Shown here in pieces: positions 23,261-29,737 of a DNA stretch of 39,934 bases. The translations under genes were made by a program, and so were the position numbers. The number at the start of each line of letters is the position of its first letter. Within the stretch, counting starts at the first letter, position 1. Under the pieces are notes generated by a model. That model did no database searches and was not told the DNA's origin. It saw only the letters and a program-made list of their open reading frames with translations. Origin of the DNA: Candidatus Yanofskybacteria bacterium RIFCSPLOWO2_02_FULL_45_18 (GTDB taxonomy: Bacteria > Patescibacteriota > Minisyncoccia > 2-02-FULL-40-12 > GWA2-44-9); assembly GCA_001795795.1 (NCBI GenBank), contig MGKV01000009.1, positions 7,260-47,193 on the forward strand, read 5' to 3'.

Positions 23261-23614
23261 ATGCAGGTTATCAGCCAAGGTTCTCATTTTGAGGTGCGGT
23301 ACAGGGTAACTTCAGAATCGCACAAAGACAACACGCCCCTTAAAAAAGACGGCGAGGAACCACTTGTAAATGGCGGCGTTCTAATGGAACATCGCGCGCT
23401 TTTAGAAATACGGCCCGGCGAAGTGCCGGCAACAGCTTTTGAGCGGCTAAAGAAAAATCTTACCGATTCCAGTGTCCGCATTTACGGAACGCTCCGGCTG
23501 GTTGAGGTCATTCGGGTTGAAGTTCTTCGCGCGGAATCGGACTTAAATTCCAAGAATGACGATACCAACAGCGACCCTGTTGAAAAAACCATCTGGCATT
23601 ACCATCAGCGCTAA
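23261..23614 (+). CDS. Unknown small protein
   Basis: 117 residues, acidic, soluble. ATG 23261 is chosen because GAGGAG lies 4 nt before it; the frame is open from a TTG nine codons up. No recognised domain. Predicted beta-rich first half (FEVRYRVTSES, ALLEIRPGEV), a helix (ATAFERLKKNL) and a strand (VRIYGTLRLVEVIRVEVLRA), then a disordered tail. Monocistronic: own promoter and terminator. Confidence 0.65.
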   Translation: MQVISQGSHFEVRYRVTSESHKDNTPLKKDGEEPLVNGGVLMEHRALLEIRPGEVPATAFERLKKNLTDSSVRIYGTLRLVEVIRVEVLRAESDLNSKNDDTNSDPVEKTIWHYHQR

Positions 23615-23636
23615 CCCCGCCTCCGGCGGGTTTTTC
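23613..23636 (+). terminator. Terminator after the 117-residue protein gene
   Basis: CCCGCC-TCC-GGCGGG followed by TTTTTCTTTG, overlapping the stop codon end. Confidence 0.85.
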
Positions 23637-23690
23637 TTTGTCTTATTGGTTAAAATGTGGTAGAGTTTATACGCCTTTTGCACTGACTCT

Positions 23691-25259
23691 ATGCCCAAAA
23701 ACAAAATCAAAAACAATATTAAGCCCAGCATAAAGCCCCCTAACAAGGGTCAGAACAGGCCGCCAGTGGTGGTTGTTTTAGGACACGTTGACCATGGCAA
23801 AACAATGCTTCTTGATACCATCCGCAAAACTAATGTCATCGCCACCGAATCCGGCGGCATCACCCAGCATATCGGCGCTTATCAGGTTGATATAGCAACC
23901 AAGAACCAAGAACCAAGAACCAAGAAGATCACCTTTTTGGATACGCCCGGCCATGAGGCCTTCTCGGCCATCCGCGCGCGCGGCGCCAAAGTCGCCGATA
24001 TCGCCGTTCTCGTGGTGGCCGCAGACGAAAGCGTCAAACCGCAAACCAAAGAAGCCATCAGGGCTATCAAGGAAGAAGATGTGCCTTTCATTGTCGCCAT
24101 CAACAAAATTGACAAAGAAAATTCCAATCCGCAGAAAGTTCGCCAAGATCTGGCAACCGAAGACGTCATTGTTGAGGACTGGGGCGGCAAAGTGCCGATA
24201 GTGGAAATTTCAGCCAAAGACGGGCGGAATATCCCCGAACTCCTTGAAATGATTCTTTTGGTGGCGGAACTTGAAGAACTAAAAGAAGATCTGTCTTCGC
24301 CGGCTGAAGGAGTGATCATTGAATCAAATTTGGACAAACAGCGAGGATATGTCGCTACGGCTTTGACGCAAAAAGGCATCCTGAAACTGGGAGATTGGAT
24401 TGTGGCGGGCGCTGTTATCGGCAAAGTTAAATCAATGGAAGATTTTAAAGGTGAACCTCTTTTCCAGGCAATTCCCTCGCAACCGGTTTTAATTGTCGGC
24501 TGGCCTTTTGCGCCAGAGATCGGAATAACTTTTGTTGTTACCGAATCAAAAGAAGAAGCCCTGAAGAAACAAGAAGAAGAAAGCATCAACCCGCAGCCGC
24601 TTTTTTCTTTCTTCAAAAGTTCCGCCAAAACCGCTCCGGAAAGCGGAAAGAAAATCTTAAACTTGATTTTCAAAACAGATGTATTGAGTTCTCTTGAGGC
24701 CATTGAGACGGCTTTGCAAGCTATTAAATCCGAGGATGTCGGTTACCGTGTGTTAGGTTATGATATCGGAAATATCTCTGAAGCAGATTTAAAAACGGCC
24801 ATGGGCACTAAAGCGACAGTGGTCGGATTCCGCGTTGAGATTGACGGCGGAGCGCGCAAGCTGGCCGAACGTGAAGGAATTAAAGTGACAAATTTTAACA
24901 TTATCTATGACTTAATAGAATTTGTACGACAAGAAATGACCAACTTGCTTGAGCCGGTAATAAACAAAGTTCAGTTAGGCAAGTTGCGGGTGTTGGCATT
25001 ATTCAAAAAAGAAGGCAAGAGTCAGGTCATCGGCGGGAAGGTTACAGTCGGCAAGGTTACTCGCGGAGCGATGATTGACCGTAACGGCATAAAAATAGGC
25101 CGTTTGTTACAGCTTCAAAAGAACAAGGAAGATGTCACCGAAGTTGCCGAAGGCAATGAGTGCGGCATGAAAATTGAACTCGCCGACATCTCCAAAGATA
25201 TTAAAGAAAGTGATACGCTAGAGATATATGAGGAGGAGAAGATAAAGCGTAGCTTATAA
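23691..25259 (+). CDS. infB: Translation initiation factor IF-2, short form
   Basis: 522 residues, well under the ~700-900 of most bacteria because the N-terminal domains are nearly absent (about 25 basic residues before the G domain), as is usual in CPR. It positions initiator tRNA on the 30S subunit. G motifs: GHVDHGKT, GGITQHIGAYQV, DTPGHEAF, NKID, SAKDG. Domains II, III and the C-terminal fMet-tRNA-binding domain follow (NEC and IELADISKDIK near the end). ATKNQEPRTKKI just before FLDTPGHEAF is written by a 7-bp tandem repeat, at the same beta-hairpin where lepA carries its insertion. No Shine-Dalgarno sequence is seen. Confidence 0.97.
   Translation: MPKNKIKNNIKPSIKPPNKGQNRPPVVVVLGHVDHGKTMLLDTIRKTNVIATESGGITQHIGAYQVDIATKNQEPRTKKITFLDTPGHEAFSAIRARGAKVADIAVLVVAADESVKPQTKEAIRAIKEEDVPFIVAINKIDKENSNPQKVRQDLATEDVIVEDWGGKVPIVEISAKDGRNIPELLEMILLVAELEELKEDLSSPAEGVIIESNLDKQRGYVATALTQKGILKLGDWIVAGAVIGKVKSMEDFKGEPLFQAIPSQPVLIVGWPFAPEIGITFVVTESKEEALKKQEEESINPQPLFSFFKSSAKTAPESGKKILNLIFKTDVLSSLEAIETALQAIKSEDVGYRVLGYDIGNISEADLKTAMGTKATVVGFRVEIDGGARKLAEREGIKVTNFNIIYDLIEFVRQEMTNLLEPVINKVQLGKLRVLALFKKEGKSQVIGGKVTVGKVTRGAMIDRNGIKIGRLLQLQKNKEDVTEVAEGNECGMKIELADISKDIKESDTLEIYEEEKIKRSL
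23898..23925. repeat. Heptanucleotide repeat (ACCAAGA x4) inside infB
   Basis: Four exact ACCAAGA units in frame, encoding TKNQEPRTK next to the G3 motif. Confidence 0.9.
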
Positions 25260-25263
25260 TCTT

Positions 25264-25430
25264 CACAATTTCTAAATCCTAATTTCTAATCCATTCGACT
25301 TGGTTCGACCCCGCTCACCACAAGTCGCTCAGGATGGTGAGCCCTGTTGAATCCATTTCTAAATAAATCACAAATTGCAAATTCCAAATATTTTGAATTC
25401 GATCGTGGATCCTCGATAACTGTAAAATAT
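25264..25430. repeat. Repeat-filled spacer between infB and tRNA-Cys
   Basis: Two heptad runs (TTTCTAAATCCTAATTTCT near 25268-25290 and CAAATTGCAAATTCCAAATA near 25370-25390) flank a hairpin element at 25293-25354. In that element GCTCACCA pairs with TGGTGAGC and CGACTTG with CAAGTCG. No gene seen. Confidence 0.7.
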
Positions 25431-25505
25431 GGCCGGGTAGCCAAGAGGTAAGGCAAGGGTCTGCAAAACCCTTATACGTGGGTTCGATTCCCATCCCGGC
25501 CTCCA
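25431..25505 (+). tRNA. tRNA-Cys (anticodon GCA)
   Basis: Acceptor GGCCGGG/CCCGGCC, anticodon loop CTGCAAA with GCA, T-arm GTGGGTTCGATTCCCAT, and CCA encoded at 25503-25505. No variable arm. Confidence 0.95.
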
Positions 25506-25540
25506 CAATCAAAACGGCCCGTACGGGCCGTTTTGATTGT
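25505..25540. terminator. Perfect palindrome/terminator after tRNA-Cys
   Basis: Sixteen-bp arms ACAATCAAAACGGCCC / GGGCCGTTTTGATTGT around GTAC. Works as a terminator for tRNA-Cys (+) and for the convergent Fn3-like gene (-), which ends at 25552. Confidence 0.85.
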
Positions 25541-25551
25541 GGAAAACAGAT

Positions 25552-26016
25552 TTAAGGAGTTAGGGTAGGCGACGGCGTAATGGTGGGCGGACAAGTGTTG
25601 GGATAAACTTGAATAGTCGCGACCTGCGAATAAACGGAAGCTCCGCCGACTGTTGCCATTATTTGATAGTCCCAAGTGGCGGCGTTTGTCTGATCGATAT
25701 AAATATTTACCGAAGAGCCCACTCTGCCGACATTTACAAACTTTTCATTCAAATTACTGAATCGCCGTTTTTGCACCACATATCTTGACGCATTAGGAAA
25801 TTTATCCCACTTAAGATTTACCTCGTAAACATTATTGTTTCCAAGACTGACGCAGTTCGCGGTAAGTATCCACTCCGGAACCGGAACTGCGGCTTCGGAT
25901 TCTCCCGGCGCCACTCTGTAATATCTTGACCACACGTAATAACCCCCGCCCGCAACGGCGGCAATGAGCAATATAACGACCAGAAAACCGAAACCTTTTT
26001 GTTTTTGGTAATTCAT
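25552..26016 (-). CDS. Membrane-anchored Fn3-like surface protein
   Basis: 154 residues. The N-terminus MNYQKQKGFGFLVVILLIAA is a short basic stretch plus one membrane helix, resembling a prepilin-like or signal-anchor sequence. After a Pro/Glu linker, residues ~50-140 form a beta-sandwich-like domain (VYEVNLKWDKFPNASRYVVQ, WDYQIMATVGGASVYSQVAT) with fibronectin type III-like spacing. It ends in TITPSPTLTP. Probably extracellular. TATAAT lies 6 nt before ATG. Confidence 0.75.
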   Translation of the reverse strand: MNYQKQKGFGFLVVILLIAAVAGGGYYVWSRYYRVAPGESEAAVPVPEWILTANCVSLGNNNVYEVNLKWDKFPNASRYVVQKRRFSNLNEKFVNVGRVGSSVNIYIDQTNAATWDYQIMATVGGASVYSQVATIQVYPNTCPPTITPSPTLTP

Positions 26017-26022
26017 ACGATA

Positions 26023-26028
26023 ATTATA
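26023..26028 (-). promoter_or_regulatory. -10 box giving a leaderless Fn3-like transcript
   Basis: TATAAT followed by six nt and ATG 26016. An overlapping TATACT (26025-26030) could serve the + strand. Confidence 0.5.
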
Positions 26029-26063
26029 CTACACAAACTAATGCGGCAACTGTGGATAAGTAA

Positions 26064-26120
26064 ATCCAGCACAATCCGATTGTGCTGGATAAAAAGACCG
26101 ACCGCTATGGTCGGTTTTGT
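26064..26120. terminator. Two tandem hairpins upstream of rmlB
   Basis: Hairpin 1 (26064-26090): ATCCAGCACAATC with its inverted copy and a 1-nt centre. Hairpin 2 (26097-26115): ACCGACC-GCTAT-GGTCGGT followed by TTTTGTTTTT on +, and T-rich on - as well. Could end a short + transcript or act as an rmlB attenuator; role inferred. Confidence 0.6.
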
Positions 26121-26196
26121 TTTTGACACTTACCCATCATACTATTTTAAAGACCTCTTTTCAAATCTTTACGGATTATATACCCTTTGAATAACA

Positions 26197-27216
26197 ATGG
26201 CAAATCAAAAAACAATTCTTGTCACCGGCGGGTGCGGATTCATCGGCAGTCATTTTGTGAGGCATTGGCTAAAGCGCCATCCCGATTTTCGGGTTGTTAA
26301 TCTGGACAAACTCACTTACTCTGGTAATCCTAAAAATCTGGAAGATGTCGCTCAAAACAAAAACTATATTTTCATAAAAAGCAGTATCGCTGACAATGAA
26401 AAAGTCGCCGCCGTTTTCAAAAAATACAAACCAGATTACCTTGTCAACTTCGCCGCCGAAACGCATGTTGACCGCTCCGTCCACGAAGGCGCAAAACCCT
26501 TTCTTGACGCCAACATTTACGGCGCGTACGCGCTTCTTGAAGCAATCAAGGAATACGGCCTTGAAAAAGCTGTTTTCGTTTCCACCGACGAGGTCTACGG
26601 GAGTTTGCCGTTAAAATCTAAGAATAAATTCACTGAAAAAACTCAATACGCCCCGCGCAGTCCTTATTCGGCTTCAAAAGCGGCCGGCGACCTCTTGTGC
26701 CACGCTTATTATTCTACATGGAAACTGCCGGTCATAGTAACGCATTGTTCCAACAACTACGGCACCCATCAATATCCCGAAAAACTAATCCCTTTTTTCA
26801 CCCTGCGAGCATTAAAAAATAAATCTCTGCCTCTGTATGGTAAAGGAGAAAACATCCGCGACTGGATTCACGTGCTTGACCATGTGGAAGGAATTGAACA
26901 CGCTCTTCTTAAGGGAATGGCTGGCGAGGTGTATAATATGGGAGGCGATGATGAACGGCCGAACATCGCGATTGCGCGTGCAATTTTGGACATATTGAAA
27001 AAACCGCGCTCGCTCATAACCTTCGTCGCCGACCGCCCGGGCCACGACCAGCGTTACGCCATTGGCCATTCAAAAATCACCCGCGAGCTCGGCTGGATGC
27101 CGCGCCGTTCTTTTGACAAGATGTTGCCCTATACCGTCAAATGGTATATAGATAATCCAAGGTGGACAAAAAGCATTCGTGGGGAAATTACACGCGTAAA
27201 TTCCCATATTAAATAG
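26197..27216 (+). CDS. rmlB: dTDP-glucose 4,6-dehydratase
   Basis: 339 residues, extended SDR family. Converts dTDP-glucose to dTDP-4-keto-6-deoxyglucose with bound NAD. NAD motif TGGCGFIGSHF (GxxGxxG), LDKLTYSGNPKNL, NFAAETHVDRS, catalytic TDEVYG and SPYSASKAAGD (YxxxK), then RPGHDQRYAI. Full length. It is followed after 8 nt by rmlA with AGGAGG overlapping its stop. Product likely feeds the glycan cluster at 1.6-8.4 kb. Only rmlA and rmlB are in the window; rmlC and rmlD are not seen. Confidence 0.96.
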   Translation: MANQKTILVTGGCGFIGSHFVRHWLKRHPDFRVVNLDKLTYSGNPKNLEDVAQNKNYIFIKSSIADNEKVAAVFKKYKPDYLVNFAAETHVDRSVHEGAKPFLDANIYGAYALLEAIKEYGLEKAVFVSTDEVYGSLPLKSKNKFTEKTQYAPRSPYSASKAAGDLLCHAYYSTWKLPVIVTHCSNNYGTHQYPEKLIPFFTLRALKNKSLPLYGKGENIRDWIHVLDHVEGIEHALLKGMAGEVYNMGGDDERPNIAIARAILDILKKPRSLITFVADRPGHDQRYAIGHSKITRELGWMPRRSFDKMLPYTVKWYIDNPRWTKSIRGEITRVNSHIK

Positions 27217-27224
27217 GAGGAACA

Positions 27225-27934
27225 ATGAAAGGAGTAATTCTCGCAGGCGGGCATGGCACGCGGTTGCGCCCTTTGACAAAAATCACTAACAAGCACCTCA
27301 TAGCAATATATGACCGGCCGATGATTCTTTATCCGCTGGATACTTTAATTAAGGCGGGGGTTAAAGATATTCTTATAATTTCCGGCAGGGAACACGCCGG
27401 ACATTTCGTGGAATTTCTCGGTTCCGGCAAAGATTTAAAGATAAGGTTAACTTATAAAGTCCAGGAAAAAGCGGGAGGAATCGCCCACGCGCTGGCCCTT
27501 GCTGAAGATTTTGCCGGCAAAGACCCCATAACAGTCATCCTCGGGGACAATATTTCGGAGATAATTTTTCCAAAGCAGTGCAATCTTTTAACGGCGGGGC
27601 GGTAATATTTCTCAAAAAAGTATCCGACCCGCAAAGATTCGGCGTGGCGGAAATGATAAACGGCAGAATCCAGAAAATCGTTGAAAAGCCGAAAAATCCT
27701 TCCTCCAACCTAGCCGTCACCGGGCTTTACCAATACGACAACAGTGTTTTTGAAATAATTAAGTACTGGCTGACACCGTCTGGCCGCGGAGAACTGGAGA
27801 TTACCGATGTAAATAATTGTTACATCAACCGGGGCGCTATACAGACAAAAATAGTGAAAGGGTTTTGGTCTGACGCAGGCACTTTTGATAGTTTGGCCAA
27901 GTCGATCAACTGGGCGTTAAAAAGGGAAAAATAA
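27225..27934 (+). pseudogene. rmlA: Glucose-1-phosphate thymidylyltransferase with frameshift
   Basis: Makes dTDP-glucose from dTTP and glucose-1-phosphate. Frame 1 (27225-27605) carries GGHGTRLRPLT and VILGDNIS; frame 2 continues as DNFSKAVQSFNGGAVIFLKK with VEKPKNP and WSDAGTFDSL to 27934. Restoring one T in the ATTTCGG stretch near 27553-27555 gives DNIFGDNFSKAVQSF, so a single base is missing in a T run. Either the gene is broken, the base is lost in sequencing or assembly, or a slip corrects it. The total would be about 236 residues, shorter than the ~290 of the common form. Perfect AGGAGG before ATG. Confidence 0.88.
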
Positions 27935-27960
27935 CCGCAAACAGCGGTTTTTGTTTTTTT
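27933..27960 (+). terminator. Terminator after rmlA
   Basis: AACCGC-AAACA-GCGGTT followed by TTTGTTTTTTT, overlapping the rmlA stop. Confidence 0.9.
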
Positions 27961-27997
27961 GTAGTAATTCGCCTAATCCAAAACATGCTTTCACGGA

Positions 27998-28026
27998 TAG
28001 ACAGTGCGCTCTTTTTAGGGTAAAAT
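27998..28026 (+). promoter_or_regulatory. tRNA-Leu(UAA) promoter
   Basis: TAGACA, 17-bp spacer, TAAAAT; ends 20 nt before the mature tRNA. Confidence 0.75.
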
Positions 28027-28046
28027 ACAATGGATTTTTATTATCT

Positions 28047-28132
28047 GCTCGGGTGGTGGAATGGTATACACGAAGGACTTAAAATCCTTTGCCCGCAAGG
28101 GCTTGCGAGTTCGAGTCTCGCCCCGAGCACCA
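28047..28132 (+). tRNA. tRNA-Leu (anticodon TAA)
   Basis: Acceptor GCTCGGG/CCCGAGC, anticodon loop CTTAAAA with TAA, a long variable arm (TGCCCGCAAGGGCT) as in class II tRNAs, T-arm GCGAGTTCGAGTCTCGC, CCA encoded. Confidence 0.95.
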
Positions 28133-28170
28133 GAATTTGACGACATGTTTTATAATGCTAAAATAGATTA

Positions 28171-28434
28171 ATGAGAACAACAAAACCGAAAAGGGGTGAA
28201 ATTATAGAGATCGGCGCATTGTTAGAAGATTTTAACAGTAAGTTTGATTTGGTGGCCGAACAAACTTCTCAAATTCCAGAAATAAAAAGTGGGATTAACG
28301 GTCTGGCCGAAGATATGGAAATAGTAAAAACCGACTTGGAATTTATTAAGGGCGCCCTCAAAAAGAAAGTTGACATGGATGAATTTTCAGCATTAGAACG
28401 TCGCGTCATATCTCTAGAAAGCAGACTGCGCTAA
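28171..28434 (+). CDS. Small coiled-coil protein
   Basis: 87 residues. Heptad pattern of hydrophobic residues through most of the length (LLEDFNSKFDLVAEQTSQI, ALERRVISLESRL), ending KGALKKKVDMDEFSALERR. Proteins with FLKGALKRKVD-type ends recur as hypotheticals in CPR genomes, as I recall. TATAAT at 28151-28156 lies 14 nt before ATG. No enzymatic motif. It is the first coding gene after tRNA-Leu. Confidence 0.65.
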   Translation: MRTTKPKRGEIIEIGALLEDFNSKFDLVAEQTSQIPEIKSGINGLAEDMEIVKTDLEFIKGALKKKVDMDEFSALERRVISLESRLR

Positions 28435-28496
28435 CCGCGAAAGAACCTGTTAAAAACATCGGTCCGAACCATACCAAAATCCAACCTTCCGATTTT

Positions 28497-28525
28497 TTGC
28501 AAAAAACGCAAAGAAGCGTTTAAAT
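28497..28525 (+). promoter_or_regulatory. Possible promoter of tRNA-Arg
   Basis: TTGCAA, 17-bp spacer, TTAAAT. It is the only candidate close to tRNA-Arg, since the hairpin at 28529-28552 leaves no room further down. Confidence 0.35.
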
Positions 28526-28528
28526 GAT

Positions 28529-28552
28529 AAAAGCCAGATGTCTGGCTTTTTA
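28529..28552 (+). terminator. Hairpin with T-run directly before tRNA-Arg
   Basis: AAAGCCAGA-TG-TCTGGCTTTTT; it looks like the terminator of the coiled-coil gene but ends 2 nt before the tRNA. Confidence 0.75.
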
Positions 28553-28553
28553 A

Positions 28554-28629
28554 GTCCCCATAGCTCAACTGGATAGAGCGCAGCCCTCCGAAGGCTGAAA
28601 TCGAGGTTCAAATCCCCGTGGGGACACCA
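28554..28629 (+). tRNA. tRNA-Arg (anticodon CCG)
   Basis: Acceptor GTCCCCA/TGGGGAC, D-arm GCTCAACTGGATAGAGC, anticodon loop CTCCGAA with CCG, T-arm CGAGGTTCAAATCCCCG, CCA encoded. Confidence 0.95.
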
Positions 28630-28652
28630 AAACAAAATCCCGCAAAGCGGGA
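28630..28652 (-). terminator. Terminator of the 141-residue protein gene
   Basis: TCCCGC-TTT-GCGGGA followed by TTTTGTTTTGG on the - strand. Confidence 0.8.
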
Positions 28653-28660
28653 GTAATAAT

Positions 28661-29083
28661 TTATGGTTCTATCAACTTTCCATTCAGTTCGTAAAAAACT
28701 CTGACACCCTCAAATCGGTTGTCGGTGCGATTGTGCCAGCTGACTCCAAACGGCGGCTTTTTGTTCAGCTTGGCAAGGATATATACGCTGGCAACACACT
28801 CGCCATCTTCAAACCAGAAATCCGGTTTCCAGTCATAGCGATTCATGATTTGCGCCATGGAGACGGACTCGGAACTTTCATAAAAGTCTCTGTGAGGAAT
28901 GATGGTTGAATAGTAACCGTCAAAACGCCGCCTGACCGGTCCAACCTTTTTTAAACTTTCTTCCTTTTCAATCTCCAGACACTCCAGAAGCGTTTCGTTT
29001 TTAATCATAGCGTTCAACTTTTCAAGGTGTCGCCGAAACGACGCTAAATCAAGCAGTCGTTCGTCGTTAAATACTGGCATCAT
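28661..29083 (-). CDS. Unknown protein
   Basis: About 140 residues, soluble. GGAGG lies 5 nt before ATG 29083 (a second ATG follows at once), so the 20 codons open upstream are left out. No recognised family: a helical first half (LDLASFRRHLEKLNAMIKNE) and a mixed second half rich in aromatics (RYDWKPDFWFEDGECVASVY). Divergent from the DUF2442-XRE gene with back-to-back promoters. That pairing could mean the regulator controls it; this is inference only. Confidence 0.65.
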   Translation of the reverse strand: MMPVFNDERLLDLASFRRHLEKLNAMIKNETLLECLEIEKEESLKKVGPVRRRFDGYYSTIIPHRDFYESSESVSMAQIMNRYDWKPDFWFEDGECVASVYILAKLNKKPPFGVSWHNRTDNRFEGVRVFYELNGKLIEP

Positions 29084-29112
29084 GACTTCCTCCTTTTGCC
29101 GTCTTTCGGCAT

Positions 29113-29140
29113 ATTTTACCAAAGATATAAAAATAAGCAA
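29113..29140 (-). promoter_or_regulatory. Promoter of the 141-residue protein gene
   Basis: TTGCTT, 16-bp spacer, TAAAAT on the - strand. Confidence 0.55.
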
Positions 29141-29142
29141 GT

Positions 29143-29171
29143 TTGACAGCAGGGTGTTCTTGTGCTTAAAT
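29143..29171 (+). promoter_or_regulatory. Promoter of the DUF2442-XRE gene
   Basis: TTGACA (exact consensus), 17-bp spacer, TTAAAT. Only 2 bp separate its -35 from that of the divergent promoter, so one operator could act on both. Confidence 0.6.
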
Positions 29172-29206
29172 TACATAAGTTCCCGCCAACGAAACGAGGT
29201 GATATT

Positions 29207-29707
29207 GTGAATACTGGAAATGAGCCGTGGTTTGACAGCGGATACTTGAAACTACGCACGGTCCGCTTTGTGAATGGCGGCCTAGTGGTGCAATTTGACA
29301 ACGGAGATACGGTTGGGGTGTCCGTGTCGGATCTTAATCTTCCCCGACATCCCGACTTAGGATGGAATAAAGCATATCTTAACGAGGATGGTTCGGTAAT
29401 AATCCCCGGCAATCCAAATTTTGAAATTCCGGGGCTGACTTTCCGCATGCTGACTGATGACGCTTTCGCCAAGCACATGCAGGAACAAGCGGTGCTTCAA
29501 AGAAAGATAGTCGGCGCGCGCATTAGAAGAATGAGGGAAAGAAAGAATTTAACCGCAGAAGAGGTCGCTGTCGGCGCCGACATCAGCTTAAGCGAGCTGG
29601 AAAAGATAGAGAACGGCGAGAGCAATCTGGCCGATAACATAGGACTCTTGATGCTGATTCTTAACTACATGGGATACGCCCCGGCAGATTTGGTCAAAGA
29701 ACAGTAA
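29207..29707 (+). CDS. DUF2442 and XRE-type helix-turn-helix protein
   Basis: 166 residues. The GTG start at 29207 is preceded by GAGGTGAT; the frame is open from 29162 but that lies inside the promoter. Residues ~10-55 resemble DUF2442 (LKLRTVRFVNGGLVVQFDNG then VGVSVSDL). Residues ~105-160 are an XRE/Cro-like HTH (IVGARIRRMRERKNLTAEEV then GADISLSELEKIENGE). DUF2442 with an HTH is often seen in antitoxin-like or stress regulators. It probably binds its own divergent promoter region. A terminator follows. Confidence 0.8.
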   Translation: MNTGNEPWFDSGYLKLRTVRFVNGGLVVQFDNGDTVGVSVSDLNLPRHPDLGWNKAYLNEDGSVIIPGNPNFEIPGLTFRMLTDDAFAKHMQEQAVLQRKIVGARIRRMRERKNLTAEEVAVGADISLSELEKIENGESNLADNIGLLMLILNYMGYAPADLVKEQ

Positions 29708-29708
29708 C

Positions 29709-29731
29709 GCGGCCGCAAGGTCGCTTTTTTT
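29709..29731 (+). terminator. Terminator after the DUF2442-XRE gene
   Basis: GCGGCC-GCAA-GGTCGC (one G-T pair) followed by TTTTTTT. Confidence 0.8.
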
Positions 29732-29737
29732 AATCAC

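Noticed and set aside
27578-27934. Second half of rmlA as an independent gene
   Set aside because: Restoring one base joins both halves into a normal nucleotidyltransferase, and the ATG at 27578 lies inside conserved sequence without a ribosome-binding site.
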